A stretch of 64,000 nucleotides of DNA from Rhodococcus sp. Z13 (GCF_025837095.1 NZ_CP107551.1:1346352-1410351); one strand, 5' to 3'. Positions 26,961 through 36,039 are shown, counted from the stretch's first letter. A program made the numbers and translations. The notes: generated from the sequence alone by a model not told the origin.

Positions 26961-28514
26961 ATGAACGACGCCGAACGGGACGGATGCCCGCCCGCCGAAG
27001 TGGACGTCCTGATCGTGGGTGCCGGGATCTCCGGTATCGGGACGGCCTACCACCTGAAGACCGAGCGGCCGGGCACGAGCTTCGCGGTCGTCGAAGCCCG
27101 CGACTCCATCGGCGGGACGTGGGATCTGTTCCGTTATCCGGGGGTGCGGTCCGACTCCGACCTGCACACGCTCGGTTTCGAGTTCAACCCGTGGCGGAAG
27201 AAGCACTCCTACGCCGGCGGGGAGGAGATCCTCGAATACCTGCACGAGACCGTCGCCGCGCACGGCCTCGCGCCGTACCTGCATCTCGGCCACCGGGTGG
27301 TGCGGGCACGGTTCTCCTCGGACACCGGACGCTGGACCGTCACGCTCCGCCACACGCACGACGGCCAGGACCAAGAGGGCGGGGAGCACACGGTGACCTG
27401 CCGGTTCCTCTTCTCCGCCACCGGCTACTACGACTACGACGAGGGTTACACCCCGCCCTTCGAGGGCCGCGACGAGTTCCGCGGCCGGATCGTGCACCCG
27501 CAGTTCTGGCCCGACGACCTCGACCACCGCGGCAAACGGGTCGTCGTCATCGGCAGCGGCGCGACCGCCGTGACGCTCGTCCCCGCCCTCGCCGAGGACG
27601 CGGCACACGTGACGATGCTGCAGCGCTCCCCGTCGTACGTGCTCGTGTGGCCCCGCGAGAACAAGGTCGTCCACCTGCTGCGGAGCACGCTCCCCGAGGA
27701 GTGGGCCGACCGTGCCGTGCGACGGCTGAGCGTGCGTCTCCTGCACGAGCTGTACCGTACGAGCCGGCGCGCACCCGGCCTGTTCAAGGCGTTCCTGCGC
27801 CGCCGGATGACGCGCGTGCTACCCGACGACTATCCGGTCGACGTCCACTTCAACCCGTCCTACGAGCCGTGGGACCAGCGGCTGTGCGTCGCCCCCGACG
27901 CCGACCTGTTCGAGGTCATCGCCGCCGGGACGGCGTCGGTGGTGACCGACCGCATCGAGCGGTTCACCCCCACGGGCATCGCCCTCGAATCGGGCCGCGA
28001 ACTCGAGGCCGACATCGTCGTCACCGCCACCGGCCTGAAGATGCTGCCCTTCGGGCGGATCGACCTCGAGGTGGACGGCACCCCCGTCGATCTGCACGAG
28101 TGCATCACCTACAAGGCCACCATGCTCACCGGCGTCCCCAACTACGCGTTCGCGTTCGGCTACACCAACTCGTCGTGGACCCTCAAGGTCGACCTCGCCG
28201 GACACCACCTGTGCCGGCTGCTCGACCACATGGACCGCCGGGGCTACGCCGTCGTCACCCCCGTCTGCGACGACCCGGCCGTCGGCGGGGAACCCTTCTG
28301 GGATCTGACGTCCAACTACATCCTGCGGGCGAAGGACATGTTCCCGCAGTCCGGTAGCGACGGGCCGTGGTCGATGGAGCAGAACTACTATCTCGACCGC
28401 GCACGGCTGATCGAGCAGCCCGTCGACCACCCGGCGCTGCGCTTCGAACGGGTCGTCCCGGCCGCGCGCGTCCCGGCCGGTCAGCCGACCTCCGAGGAAC
28501 GCACCGGCACCTGA
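26961..28514 (+). CDS. EthA-like Baeyer-Villiger monooxygenase
   Basis: A 517-aa FAD/NADPH monooxygenase. FAD motif GAGISGIG near residue 20, GGTWDLFRYPGVRSDSD, the Baeyer-Villiger fingerprint FRGRIVHPQFW (FxGxxxHxxxW), the NADPH motif GSGATAVTLVPAL, and ATGLKMLPFG. These blocks and the spacing match mycobacterial EthA closely. Such enzymes convert ketones to esters and oxidise thioamides. It begins 50 bp after ctaD. Its last 34 bp overlap the end of the convergent TetR gene. In mycobacteria ethA is paired with the TetR regulator ethR, but divergently; the pairing here is tail to tail. Confidence 0.9.
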   Translation: MNDAERDGCPPAEVDVLIVGAGISGIGTAYHLKTERPGTSFAVVEARDSIGGTWDLFRYPGVRSDSDLHTLGFEFNPWRKKHSYAGGEEILEYLHETVAAHGLAPYLHLGHRVVRARFSSDTGRWTVTLRHTHDGQDQEGGEHTVTCRFLFSATGYYDYDEGYTPPFEGRDEFRGRIVHPQFWPDDLDHRGKRVVVIGSGATAVTLVPALAEDAAHVTMLQRSPSYVLVWPRENKVVHLLRSTLPEEWADRAVRRLSVRLLHELYRTSRRAPGLFKAFLRRRMTRVLPDDYPVDVHFNPSYEPWDQRLCVAPDADLFEVIAAGTASVVTDRIERFTPTGIALESGRELEADIVVTATGLKMLPFGRIDLEVDGTPVDLHECITYKATMLTGVPNYAFAFGYTNSSWTLKVDLAGHHLCRLLDHMDRRGYAVVTPVCDDPAVGGEPFWDLTSNYILRAKDMFPQSGSDGPWSMEQNYYLDRARLIEQPVDHPALRFERVVPAARVPAGQPTSEERTGT

Positions 28515-29176
28515 ACGGCGTCCGGCATCAACTCGCCGGGCACACCGACGACGAGCGCCCGCGCCGCGCCCGTCACCGACGCCGGGTCACCGACGCCGAG
28601 GACGGTCAGCGCCGCCGTCGCCACGGTCTCCGGCAGGCTCGCATCCACCTCGCCGGTGTCGGCGCGGGTGGCGATCACCGATTCGACGAGCCGGAACGGC
28701 AGGTCGACGCGCGGATCGGAGGCGCCGACGAGCAGGGCCGCCAGCTCCCGGTAACGGAACATGAGGCGCTCACGGTCGCTGCGGAAGGACGCGAACGGCT
28801 CCGTGCGGAGCTCCGGCAGGTGGTACAGGGCGCCGAGATTCCAGCGGCCCGCACACAGCTGAGCGGCGTCGAACCACGCCAGCGCGCACAGGCGCACCTC
28901 GGGGGAGAGGGTGCCGTCGAGGTCGTCGGCGAAGTCGAGGGTCGGGGCGACGGTGTCCTCGAGCAGGGCGACGAGAATGTCGTTCTTCGTCGCGAAATGG
29001 TTGTAGAGGGACGCCTGGCGGATCCCCACGGCCTCGGCGATCAGCCGCGTCGACGTGGTGGCGAACCCGCGGGTGGTGAACAGCTCCGCGGCCGCGTCGA
29101 GGATCTCGGCGCGGGCGGTGTTCCCCGGCCGGCGCGGGGCGTGGAGGCGGGGTCGTCCTGGTCCTGCATGACTCAC
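28481..29176 (-). CDS. TetR-family regulator
   Basis: A 231-aa regulator with an N-terminal TetR helix-turn-helix (AEILDAAAELFTTRGFATTSTRL through GIRQASLYNHFATKNDIL, about residues 20-65 of the chosen start) and a helical ligand-binding domain. The start is uncertain: GTG 29176 gives the normal arm before the HTH but its GGAGG lies very close; an upstream GTG is possible. It overlaps the 3' end of the EthA-like gene and is divergent from the DUF1989 operon, whose promoter region holds a 20-bp palindrome (29308-29327). It more likely controls that operon and itself than the monooxygenase. Confidence 0.85.
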   Translation of the reverse strand: MSHAGPGRPRLHAPRRPGNTARAEILDAAAELFTTRGFATTSTRLIAEAVGIRQASLYNHFATKNDILVALLEDTVAPTLDFADDLDGTLSPEVRLCALAWFDAAQLCAGRWNLGALYHLPELRTEPFASFRSDRERLMFRYRELAALLVGASDPRVDLPFRLVESVIATRADTGEVDASLPETVATAALTVLGVGDPASVTGAARALVVGVPGELMPDAVQVPVRSSEVG

Positions 29177-29238
29177 CCCTCCACAGTGGCACACCGAAAA
29201 CCTCAGTCGCACCAACCCGTTCGAGCCGTGAGGGTTAT

Positions 29239-29254
29239 GTCACCCGGACGAAAC
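29239..29254. promoter_or_regulatory. GlnR-like box
   Basis: GTCACCCGGACGAAAC fits the actinobacterial GlnR pattern GTnAC-N6-GAAAC exactly. It lies in the divergent region between the TetR gene and the DUF1989 genes, about 100 bp before the latter, and would place the operon under nitrogen control. Confidence 0.45.
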
Positions 29255-29307
29255 ACACGACACGGAGACGTTACGCGCCGGTCATTCGCCGAAGACGCGC
29301 GATCGGA

Positions 29308-29327
29308 AAACTGTCGCTCGACAGTTT
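29308..29327. promoter_or_regulatory. palindromic operator candidate
   Basis: AAACTGTCG-CT-CGACAGTTT is a perfect palindrome with 9-bp arms, 25 bp before the first DUF1989 gene and within the divergent TetR promoter region. Size and symmetry suit a TetR-type operator. Confidence 0.55.
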
Positions 29328-29352
29328 CCCCGACCGTCCCGATCGGAGTGCC

Positions 29353-30201
29353 ATGACCGAGACCCTCGCGACCGCCACCACGCACGCTGCCCGTGCCCAC
29401 GCCCGAGCGCAGGCCGGCACCGTCACGGACGCGATGCCGATCGTGCCCGCCTCCGCCTGGTCCACCCCACCCAACGGACGCGCCGCCACGATGACCTGGG
29501 CCGAGACCGTGCCCGGCGGCCGCTACGCGAGCAAGGTGCTCGCCCGCGGCACCCGCCTGCGCCTGCGTGATCTCGACGGCGCGGCCTGCGCCCACCTGCT
29601 GATCTTCCGCGCCGACGCCCCGCACGAGCGCCTCAACGTCGCCGACACCGTCAAGGTGCCGTGGCAGGCCTATCTCGGCCTCGGCCACCCGCTGCTGTCC
29701 GACCAGGGCCGGGTCCTCGCCACCGTCGTCGCCGACACCTCCGGTCGCCACGACGCCCTGTGCGGCACCACCCACCTCGCCGGGAACACCGCGAAGTACG
29801 GTGCCGGAGAACTTCATTCGGCGTCCCCCGCTGGACGCGAGCTCTTCACCGTCGCCGCCGCCAAGCACGACCTGCAGCCGCGCGACCTGCCGCCCTCGCT
29901 GTCCTTCTTCCACGGAGTGAAGGTCGAGGACGACGGCAGCCTGGTCGGCACCGGCAACGCCGGGGCCGGCGCCCACGTCGACCTGCTCTTCCACCTGCCG
30001 GTGATCGTGCTGATCGCCAACACCGCCCATCCGCTCGACCCGAACCCCGAGTTCGGCACCACCAAGCTCGAGGTGCTCGCCTGGCGGGCACCGGAGGAGC
30101 TGAACTCGCTGCCGAACGACGACCCCGAATACCAGCGCGCCGTCCTCAACACCGAGGACGCCTGGGCCGCCGCCACGATCGAAACGGAGAACCGCCAGTG
30201 A
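29353..30201 (+). CDS. DUF1989 protein (urea carboxylase-associated 1)
   Basis: A 282-aa DUF1989-family protein, the longer of two in tandem. Visible features include GGRYASKVLARGTRLRLRDLDGAACAHLLIF, GRHDALCGTTH and a His/Cys-containing core likely to bind metal. In operons with urea or guanidine carboxylase these paired proteins (UAAP1/UAAP2) have been described as subunits of a carboxyguanidine deiminase. The next gene starts inside its stop codon (GTGA overlap), so the pair is translationally coupled. Its promoter region holds a TetR-type palindrome and a GlnR-like box. Role in guanidine, urea or related nitrogen use is family knowledge plus context. Confidence 0.85.
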   Translation: MTETLATATTHAARAHARAQAGTVTDAMPIVPASAWSTPPNGRAATMTWAETVPGGRYASKVLARGTRLRLRDLDGAACAHLLIFRADAPHERLNVADTVKVPWQAYLGLGHPLLSDQGRVLATVVADTSGRHDALCGTTHLAGNTAKYGAGELHSASPAGRELFTVAAAKHDLQPRDLPPSLSFFHGVKVEDDGSLVGTGNAGAGAHVDLLFHLPVIVLIANTAHPLDPNPEFGTTKLEVLAWRAPEELNSLPNDDPEYQRAVLNTEDAWAAATIETENRQ

Positions 30202-30848
30202 CCCTCCTCGCCGAAACCGCAGACCTCGCCCTCGTTCCCGGCCGCGTCGTGCTCGACGAGACCGTGCCGCTGCGCGCCCCCTGGTCGGCGGTCGTCGCCG
30301 CCGGCGACGTACTCACCATCGTCGACCTGCACGGCAACCAGGCCGTCGACACCCTGATCTACGACGCCGCCGACCCCACCCGCCGTTACAGCGCCGCCGC
30401 CACCGTCACCGCCCAGCAGAACCTCTTCCTCGGCACCGGGTCCGTGCTGCGCGACGCCGACGGCGAACCGCTCATGACGCTCGTCGCCGACGAGGTGGGC
30501 AACCACGACACCGTCGGCGGGGCGTGCTCGCAGGAGTCCAACACCCTGCGCTACGGCCACCACACCAAGCACCAGCACGCCTGCGTCGAGAACTTCCTCA
30601 TCGAGGGCGCCAAGTGGGGCCTGGGGAAGCGCGACCTCGTCTCCAACATCAACTTCTTCATGAACGTGCCCGTCGAGGCGGACGGCACCCTCGGCATCGT
30701 CGACGGTCTGTCCGCCCCCGGCAAGCGACTCGCGATCCGGGCCGAGCGCGACGTGCTCGTCCTCGTATCGAACTGCCCCCAGATCAACAACCCGTGCAAC
30801 GGCTTCGATCCCACGCCGGTGCGCATGATCGTCACGCGCGAGGAGTGA
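30198..30848 (+). CDS. DUF1989 protein (urea carboxylase-associated 2)
   Basis: A 216-aa DUF1989-family protein, partner of the preceding gene, starting at GTG 30198 with a 4-bp overlap. Conserved blocks: [36 protein letters not shown] and [14 protein letters not shown], with Cys and His residues that could hold a metal, and a final [19 protein letters not shown]. With its partner it is expected to form the hetero-oligomeric deiminase of the guanidine/urea carboxylase pathway. It ends 7 bp before the carboxyltransferase gene. Confidence 0.85.
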   Translation: MTLLAETADLALVPGRVVLDETVPLRAPWSAVVAAGDVLTIVDLHGNQAVDTLIYDAADPTRRYSAAATVTAQQNLFLGTGSVLRDADGEPLMTLVADEVGNHDTVGGACSQESNTLRYGHHTKHQHACVENFLIEGAKWGLGKRDLVSNINFFMNVPVEADGTLGIVDGLSAPGKRLAIRAERDVLVLVSNCPQINNPCNGFDPTPVRMIVTREE

Positions 30849-30855
30849 GACAGCC

Positions 30856-32826
30856 ATGACCACCAAGATCGCCGTCGAGCGTCCGGGGATGCTCACCACC
30901 GTCCAGGACTATCCGGGTCGCACCGGCTACTGGCAGATCGGTGTCCCGCCGTCGGGACCCATGGACGACCTGTCGTTCCGCCTCGGCAACATCGCCCTCG
31001 GCAACGACGAGGGCGCCCCCGGACTCGAGACCACCATGGCCGGCCCGGCCCTGCGCTTCACCGAGGAGACCGAGGTGTGCGTGACCGGGGCGCCCGCCAC
31101 CGTCCGGGTCGACGGCGTCGTCGTCCCGCAGTGGCGGCCCGTCACCGTCCCGGCGGGTGGTCTGCTCGACGTCGGGGTGGTGTCCGGCCCCGGTCTGCGC
31201 GTCTACGTCCTCGTCCGCGGTGGCCTCGACGTTCCCGAATTCCTCGGCAGCGCATCGACCTTCACGCTCGGAACCTTCGGTGGGCACGAGGGCCGCACCC
31301 TCCGCGAGGGCGACATCCTCGTCGTCGGCGAGAACGTCACCGGTGCGAGCGCGCCGGTCCCGTCCGAGCACGTGCCCGCTCTGAGCACCCACTGGGAGAT
31401 CGCGGTCACCGAAGGACCGCACGGCGCACCGGAATTCTTCACCCGCGCAGACATCGACACCCTCTACGCCACCGACTACGAGGTGCACTTCAACTCCGAC
31501 CGCACCGGCGTGCGGCTCATCGGCCCGAAGCCGGAATGGGCGCGCACCGACGGCGGGGAAGCCGGCCTGCACCCGTCGAACATCCACGACAACGCCTACT
31601 CCATCGGCGCCCTCGACTTCACCGGCGACACCCCGATCCTCCTCGGCCCCGACGGCCCGAGCCTCGGCGGCTTCGTGTGCCCGGTGACCGTGGTCTCCGC
31701 CGACCGCTGGAAGCTCGGTCAACTCGCCCCCGGCAACACTGTCCGGTTCGTGCCCGTCAAGTCGCAGCACGCCGCGTCCCGCCGCGCACTCGGTGTCGCG
31801 CGTCGCGCCGGCCTGTCGCTGGTCACCTCGTCCGGCGGCGACGGCGACGACGGTGTCCTCGCCCGTCGCGACGGGCACACCGCCGTCACCTACCGCCGCA
31901 GCGGCGACGACAACGTCCTCGTCGAGTACGGCGACATGACCCTCGACCTGGAACTGCGGGCGCGGGTGCACGCCCTGCACCAGCGGCTCGAAGCGCAGCG
32001 TCCCGCGGGTCTGCTCGAACTCACCCCGGGCATCCGGTCGCTGCAGGTCAAGGTCGACCCCGACGTACTGCCCGTGCCGACCCTGCTCGGCCTGCTCGCC
32101 GAGGTGGAGGACACCATCGGCGACAGCAGCGAACTCGAGGTCCCCAGCCGGCGGGTGCGCCTGCCGCTGTCCTGGGACGATCCCGCCACCCGCGAGGCCA
32201 TCCAGCGCTACATGCACGGTGTGCGCGCCGACGCCCCGTGGTGCCCGTGGAACATCGAGTTCATCCGCCGCATGAACGGTCTCGACACCGTCGCCGACGT
32301 CTTCGACACGGTCTTCGCCGCCGACTACATGGTCCTCGGGCTCGGCGACGTCTATCTCGGCGCCCCGGTCGCGACCCCGCTCGACCCCCGGCACCGCCTC
32401 GTCACCACCAAGTACAACCCCGCCCGCACCTGGACCCCCGAGAACGCCGTGGGCATCGGCGGCGCCTACCTGTGCATCTACGGCATGGAAGGCCCCGGCG
32501 GCTACCAGTTCGTCGGCCGCACCACCCAGGTGTGGAACCACCGGCACCCGCAGTCCGCCGGCCCGTTCGAGGACGGAACCCCCTGGCTGCTGCGCTTCTT
32601 CGACCGCATCTCCTGGTACCCCGTCGACCCCGACGAACTGCTCGACCTGCGCGCCGATCTCGCGGCCGGTCGCGGGGGCGGAGTGGAGATCACCGACGGC
32701 ACCTTCTCGCTCGCCGAACACAGGAAGTTCCTGGCAGACAACGCCGCATCGATCACCGACTTCCAGACGACCCAGTCCGTCGCGTTCGCACAGGAGCGGG
32801 CGCGCTGGAAGGCGAACGGGTCCTGA
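30856..32826 (+). CDS. urea/guanidine carboxylase carboxyltransferase part (AHS2-AHS1), no biotin domains
   Basis: A 656-aa protein with an AHS2/KipA domain (about residues 1-310: [35 protein letters not shown]) followed by an AHS1/KipI domain (about 330-560: [26 protein letters not shown]) and the helical tail usual in urea carboxylase. That is the carboxyltransferase half only: the biotin carboxylase domain that should precede it and the biotin-carrier domain that should follow are missing, and no gene for them is near. It probably needs partners encoded elsewhere, or catalyses a biotin-independent reaction like the related 5-oxoprolinase PxpB/PxpC proteins; PxpA is absent here. Third gene of the DUF1989 operon. 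Confidence 0.85.
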   Translation: MTTKIAVERPGMLTTVQDYPGRTGYWQIGVPPSGPMDDLSFRLGNIALGNDEGAPGLETTMAGPALRFTEETEVCVTGAPATVRVDGVVVPQWRPVTVPAGGLLDVGVVSGPGLRVYVLVRGGLDVPEFLGSASTFTLGTFGGHEGRTLREGDILVVGENVTGASAPVPSEHVPALSTHWEIAVTEGPHGAPEFFTRADIDTLYATDYEVHFNSDRTGVRLIGPKPEWARTDGGEAGLHPSNIHDNAYSIGALDFTGDTPILLGPDGPSLGGFVCPVTVVSADRWKLGQLAPGNTVRFVPVKSQHAASRRALGVARRAGLSLVTSSGGDGDDGVLARRDGHTAVTYRRSGDDNVLVEYGDMTLDLELRARVHALHQRLEAQRPAGLLELTPGIRSLQVKVDPDVLPVPTLLGLLAEVEDTIGDSSELEVPSRRVRLPLSWDDPATREAIQRYMHGVRADAPWCPWNIEFIRRMNGLDTVADVFDTVFAADYMVLGLGDVYLGAPVATPLDPRHRLVTTKYNPARTWTPENAVGIGGAYLCIYGMEGPGGYQFVGRTTQVWNHRHPQSAGPFEDGTPWLLRFFDRISWYPVDPDELLDLRADLAAGRGGGVEITDGTFSLAEHRKFLADNAASITDFQTTQSVAFAQERARWKANGS

Positions 32827-32879
32827 CGGATTCGATCCGCGAAAATCGTTGATCTGCCGTACATCTGACCGAAGAGATC

Positions 32880-32895
32880 TTAACGGCGACGTCAC
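32880..32895. promoter_or_regulatory. possible GlnR-like box
   Basis: TTAACGGCGACGTCAC has two nAC half-sites with the same spacing (AC-N9-AC) as the box before the DUF1989 operon. It lies 150 bp before the SSS transporter gene. Weaker match than the first site. Confidence 0.3.
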
Positions 32896-33047
32896 ATCCG
32901 GTGCGTAAGGTTCCTGAGGAACGGTGCTCGTCGCCCCGACCGGAGCCGGGCTTCCTCCCGGCCCGGTCCCCGCAAGTCCTCTACTCGTTCGGACGCGAAG
33001 CCCAACGCAGCGCTCCTGCCGTCTGACCCTCTCCACACGGAGCTGCC

Positions 33048-34529
33048 ATGATCATCACCGGTGTCGCCCTGTGCCTCGTCGTACTCCTCGGGGCCGGCTT
33101 CTACTCCACCCGCAAGGTCCGCGGGGAGGCCGGGAACTTCCTCCTCGCGGGACGCTCCCTCGGAGCCCCCGTCCTGGCCGTCCTGCTCATGTCCCAGGTC
33201 GTCGACTCCAACGCGACGCTCGGATCAGCCGATCTCGCAGCCGGATTCGGTTTCTGGGCCGGCGCGGCGATGCCGCTCGGCATGGCGGTGAGCATCCTGC
33301 TCGTCGGCCTGTTCTTCGCCAAGCGCCTGCGCGCCACCGGGGTGGTCACCCTGCCGGAGTTCTTCGCCCGGCGCTTCGGCCGCGGCACCGAGATCATGTC
33401 CTCGGCGCTCACCGTCGGCAGCTTCGGCATCCTGCTCGCCGGCAACCTCGTCGCCCTGGGTTACCTGCTGCAGTACTTCCTCGGCCTGAACTACACGGCG
33501 GCGGTCCTGGTCATCATCCCGCTCGTGCTCGCCTACACGATGGCGGGCGGCATGTTCGCCAGCGTCTACACCGGTCTCGTGCAATTCGCGGTCATGGCCG
33601 TCGGTATCGTCTCGTTGCTCGCCTGGGTCGCCTTCGTTCCCGGCTTCACCCACGGCGAGGGGCTCGGCATCGGCGATCTCGGTCAGCTCACCGACCCGGC
33701 GCAGGGCGCTGCGATCAACTGGGCCACCATCACCGCCCTCGGTCTCGGCAACCTCGTCGCCATCGACCTGATGCAGCGCGTGTTCTCCGCCAAGTCCCCG
33801 GCCGCCGCCCAGCGGGCCTGCTTCGGTGCGGCCACCGGCATCATCGTCCTGTGCGTGCCGCTGTCCTTCGTCGCCCTCGCCGCGGTGTCGATCGTCGGCG
33901 ACACGGCGGGCGCCCCGATCCTGTACGTCCTGCTCGGCGAGTACACCCCGAAGGTGCTGTCGATCCTGGTGCTCTCCGGCCTGGTGACGGCCTCGCTGAC
34001 CACCATCAGCGGTGTGCTGCTGTCCACCGCGACAGTCCTGGTGCGCAACGTTTTCCGTGTCGGCGGTGAGAACGCCGCGATGTCCTCGGACGTCATGAAG
34101 GCCACCCGCCTGTGCATGCTCCCGATGGCGGCCTTCGGTGCGCTCGTCGCCCTGCGTGTCCCGCAGACCGGCATCCTGCTCACCCTCACCTTCGACCTGC
34201 TGCTCGCCTCGCTGGTCGTGCCGTTCATCCTCGGCCTGTTCTGGTCGCGCGGTGACGGTCGCGCCGTGGTGGCCGCCGCGATCGCCGGCATCACCGTCCG
34301 CGTCGGCTTCTTCGTCCTGACCCCGACGATCTACGGCGTCGACAACACCCTGCTCTACATCCCCAACTCCCTGGTGACCTCCGAGGTCGACGGCTGGACC
34401 ACCTTCCTCGGCGTCCTGGTCTCCCTGGCCGTGTACGTGACGGTCGCGCTGGTGCGCCGTCCCGCTCCTGTCGCCACCACCCCCGAGCCGGTCGTCGTCC
34501 CGGCCGCCCGACAGCCGGTAGCGGTGTAA
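33048..34529 (+). CDS. sodium:solute symporter (SSS family)
   Basis: A 493-aa membrane protein with about 13 hydrophobic segments and the SSS-type opening (FYSTRKVRGEAGNFLLAGRSLG, then a long helix with SQVVDSNATLGSADLAAG). The family couples Na+ or H+ to uptake of small solutes; urea, proline, pantothenate and carboxylates are all possible. Its position 220 bp behind the DUF1989/carboxyltransferase genes, same direction and with a similar GlnR-like box, suggests import of the nitrogen compound handled by that operon, but it has its own leader and the substrate is not shown by the sequence. Confidence 0.88.
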   Translation: MIITGVALCLVVLLGAGFYSTRKVRGEAGNFLLAGRSLGAPVLAVLLMSQVVDSNATLGSADLAAGFGFWAGAAMPLGMAVSILLVGLFFAKRLRATGVVTLPEFFARRFGRGTEIMSSALTVGSFGILLAGNLVALGYLLQYFLGLNYTAAVLVIIPLVLAYTMAGGMFASVYTGLVQFAVMAVGIVSLLAWVAFVPGFTHGEGLGIGDLGQLTDPAQGAAINWATITALGLGNLVAIDLMQRVFSAKSPAAAQRACFGAATGIIVLCVPLSFVALAAVSIVGDTAGAPILYVLLGEYTPKVLSILVLSGLVTASLTTISGVLLSTATVLVRNVFRVGGENAAMSSDVMKATRLCMLPMAAFGALVALRVPQTGILLTLTFDLLLASLVVPFILGLFWSRGDGRAVVAAAIAGITVRVGFFVLTPTIYGVDNTLLYIPNSLVTSEVDGWTTFLGVLVSLAVYVTVALVRRPAPVATTPEPVVVPAARQPVAV

Positions 34530-34540
34530 GTTTGCCCGCC

Positions 34541-34584
34541 GAAACGAGGTTCGCCCCTGCTGCAGTGGGGGCGAACCTCGTTTC
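34541..34584. terminator. bidirectional terminator
   Basis: Perfect 17-bp inverted repeat (34541-34557 and 34568-34584) with a 10-base loop, located between the SSS gene and the convergent nuclease-like gene and reaching the latter's stop codon. Ends in CGTTTC on the plus strand. Confidence 0.85.
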
Positions 34585-35485
34585 AGCGCGTCAGGCTCGC
34601 GGCCGCGGCGCGTCGTGCCGCCTTCCGCAACCGTTCCGCGACGACGTCGAACCGTTCGAGTTCCGCCCACGTCCACCGCACCACCTCGAAACCCGCGTCG
34701 CGGATCGCGTCCTGCCGCAGCTTCTCGTCGAACAACGCTCGCGAGTCGGTGTACTTCATCCGCCCGTCGAACTCCCCGACGACACCGTTCTCCCAGTAGA
34801 AGTCGACGCGGTAGCGGCGGCCGTCGGCCGTGACGATCTCGTGCTGCAGGATCGGACGCGGCAGTCCCGCCTCCGCGATCCGGATGCGCGACAACGACTC
34901 CCCGACGCTCTCGCTCCGCCCGTCCAGGAACGGCACGACGGCACGGGCCTTCGCGAGGCCGTGCCTCTGCCCGGAATCGGCGAGCACCCGGGGCAGGTCC
35001 GACGCGACGTCCGGATACAGCCGCAGGGCCGAGTCACCCACGACGACGGCCTGATCCCTCGGCAGCGTGCGGGCCAGATCGACGACCGTCCGTGCCGCCG
35101 ACGTCACCGGCAGACCGTCGACGAGAACGACGTCGTCACCGAGTTCGGTCGGGTGCACATGGATCTGCGAGGTCATCCGTCCGTGGCGGTGCGGTGGCCG
35201 GGAGACGTGGACGTGTTCGAGCGGCACCGTCCACAGGTCGAGACCGTGCAGGGCCGCCGCGGAGACATGGCTCAGAACCGTTCCCGCGGAGAGCTGCCGG
35301 CCGAAGTGCCGTGCCCGGACACGGTGCACCCCGACCTCGCCGAGCGCGTCGACGTCCAATCGATGCAGGTACATGCCGCGTCCGACGCGGACGAGATCTC
35401 CGGTCCTGGCTGCCCTGCGGATGTCGTTGTCGGACAGGCCGGATGCCGTCAGGGTCGCGGTGGTGAGTATCGGTGGATCGCCCAT
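34583..35485 (-). CDS. AbiEi-type HTH plus DUF559/Vsr-like nuclease-fold protein
   Basis: A 300-aa protein of a type common in actinobacteria. The N-terminal region (LTTATLTASGLSDNDIRRAARTGDLVRVGRGMYL) looks like the AbiEi-antitoxin winged helix; the middle has LSHVSAALHG and SAARTVVDLAR; the C-terminal 100 residues form a restriction-endonuclease-like DUF559 domain (YRVDFYWENGVVGEFDGRMKY, then RQDAIRDAGFEVVRWTW), in which the D...E-x-D pattern could be a nuclease site. No cognate AbiEii-like toxin gene is adjacent. Role unknown; a defence or DNA-end role is only a guess. Confidence 0.75.
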   Translation of the reverse strand: MGDPPILTTATLTASGLSDNDIRRAARTGDLVRVGRGMYLHRLDVDALGEVGVHRVRARHFGRQLSAGTVLSHVSAAALHGLDLWTVPLEHVHVSRPPHRHGRMTSQIHVHPTELGDDVVLVDGLPVTSAARTVVDLARTLPRDQAVVVGDSALRLYPDVASDLPRVLADSGQRHGLAKARAVVPFLDGRSESVGESLSRIRIAEAGLPRPILQHEIVTADGRRYRVDFYWENGVVGEFDGRMKYTDSRALFDEKLRQDAIRDAGFEVVRWTWAELERFDVVAERLRKAARRAAAASLTR

Positions 35486-35593
35486 GAGGCGATCGTCGCA
35501 GCCCGTGCGGATGCCGGAGCGCCGCAGAGCGGTCGCGGATGCATTCTGTGGATGAATGCCTATGCTGTGGAGAACCCGTGCGCTACAGCAGTT

Positions 35594-35653
35594 CGCCCGA
35601 CGTACCGTACTTCGCCTGTGCTACAGGTGGGGCGAAATACGGTACGGCGGGCG
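35594..35653. repeat. long imperfect hairpin
   Basis: Arms of 23 bp (35594-35616 and 35631-35653) with two mismatches and a 14-base loop. It starts 20 bp beyond the stop of the ABM monooxygenase gene on the minus strand, so it may be its terminator, but no T-run follows. Confidence 0.6.
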
Positions 35654-35672
35654 GGAGTCTGCCGAGCAGTGA

Positions 35673-35984
35673 CTACTTCTCGAAGACGATGTCCTCGATG
35701 AGGGTGTGCTGCTCGACCGCGGACGGAGCCTGCATGCCCGGGGCCTGGTCGTCGGAGTGCGACTTCTTGAACGAGTCCGAACGCAGCCACGCCAGGAAGT
35801 CCTCCTTGGAGTCGAACTCCATGGTGGACACGTAGGGCAGGCCGTCGGCTGCGGGACGGAGCAGGGTCGTGCGGTTGAGGCCCGGCACGCCGTCGAGCGT
35901 CGAACGCATGCTCTCGACGAAGACCTTCTCGAATGCTTCGGCGGTGTCGGCAGGAACGTCGATGCGGTTGGTGATGACGTACAC
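35673..35984 (-). CDS. antibiotic biosynthesis monooxygenase (ABM) domain protein
   Basis: A 103-aa dimeric alpha+beta-barrel protein of the ABM family, starting at GTG 35984 with GAAAGGG at a good distance. The pattern VPADTAEAFEKVFVESMRST, PGLNRTTLLRP, YVSTMEFDSKEDFLAWL is that of small quinol-type or heme-degrading (IsdG/MhuD-like) monooxygenases. Key residues for heme binding are not certain by eye. A near-consensus -10 box (TATAAT on the minus strand, 36034-36039) stands 50 bp upstream. Function: possibly oxidation of a quinol or heme; not resolved. Confidence 0.8.
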   Translation of the reverse strand: MYVITNRIDVPADTAEAFEKVFVESMRSTLDGVPGLNRTTLLRPAADGLPYVSTMEFDSKEDFLAWLRSDSFKKSHSDDQAPGMQAPSAVEQHTLIEDIVFEK

Positions 35985-36033
35985 GGTGGCCCTTTCTGAG
36001 ATGTCGTGACGGGCCCGGGGGAGCCCACGGGAA

Positions 36034-36039
36034 ATTATA
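36034..36039 (-). promoter_or_regulatory. -10 box of the ABM gene
   Basis: TATAAT on the minus strand, in the 92-bp gap before the ABM gene; no good -35 is seen at 17 bp spacing. Confidence 0.45.

Noticed and set aside
29216-29352. A guanidine riboswitch in front of the DUF1989 operon
   Set aside because: I looked for ykkC-type and mini-ykkC (ACGR hairpin loop) patterns because related operons are guanidine-linked; no convincing arrangement was found. Only protein-binding-type palindromes are visible.
34583-35485. A type IV toxin-antitoxin pair
   Set aside because: Only the AbiEi-like N-terminal region is present, fused to a nuclease-fold domain; no AbiEii-type nucleotidyltransferase gene is adjacent.
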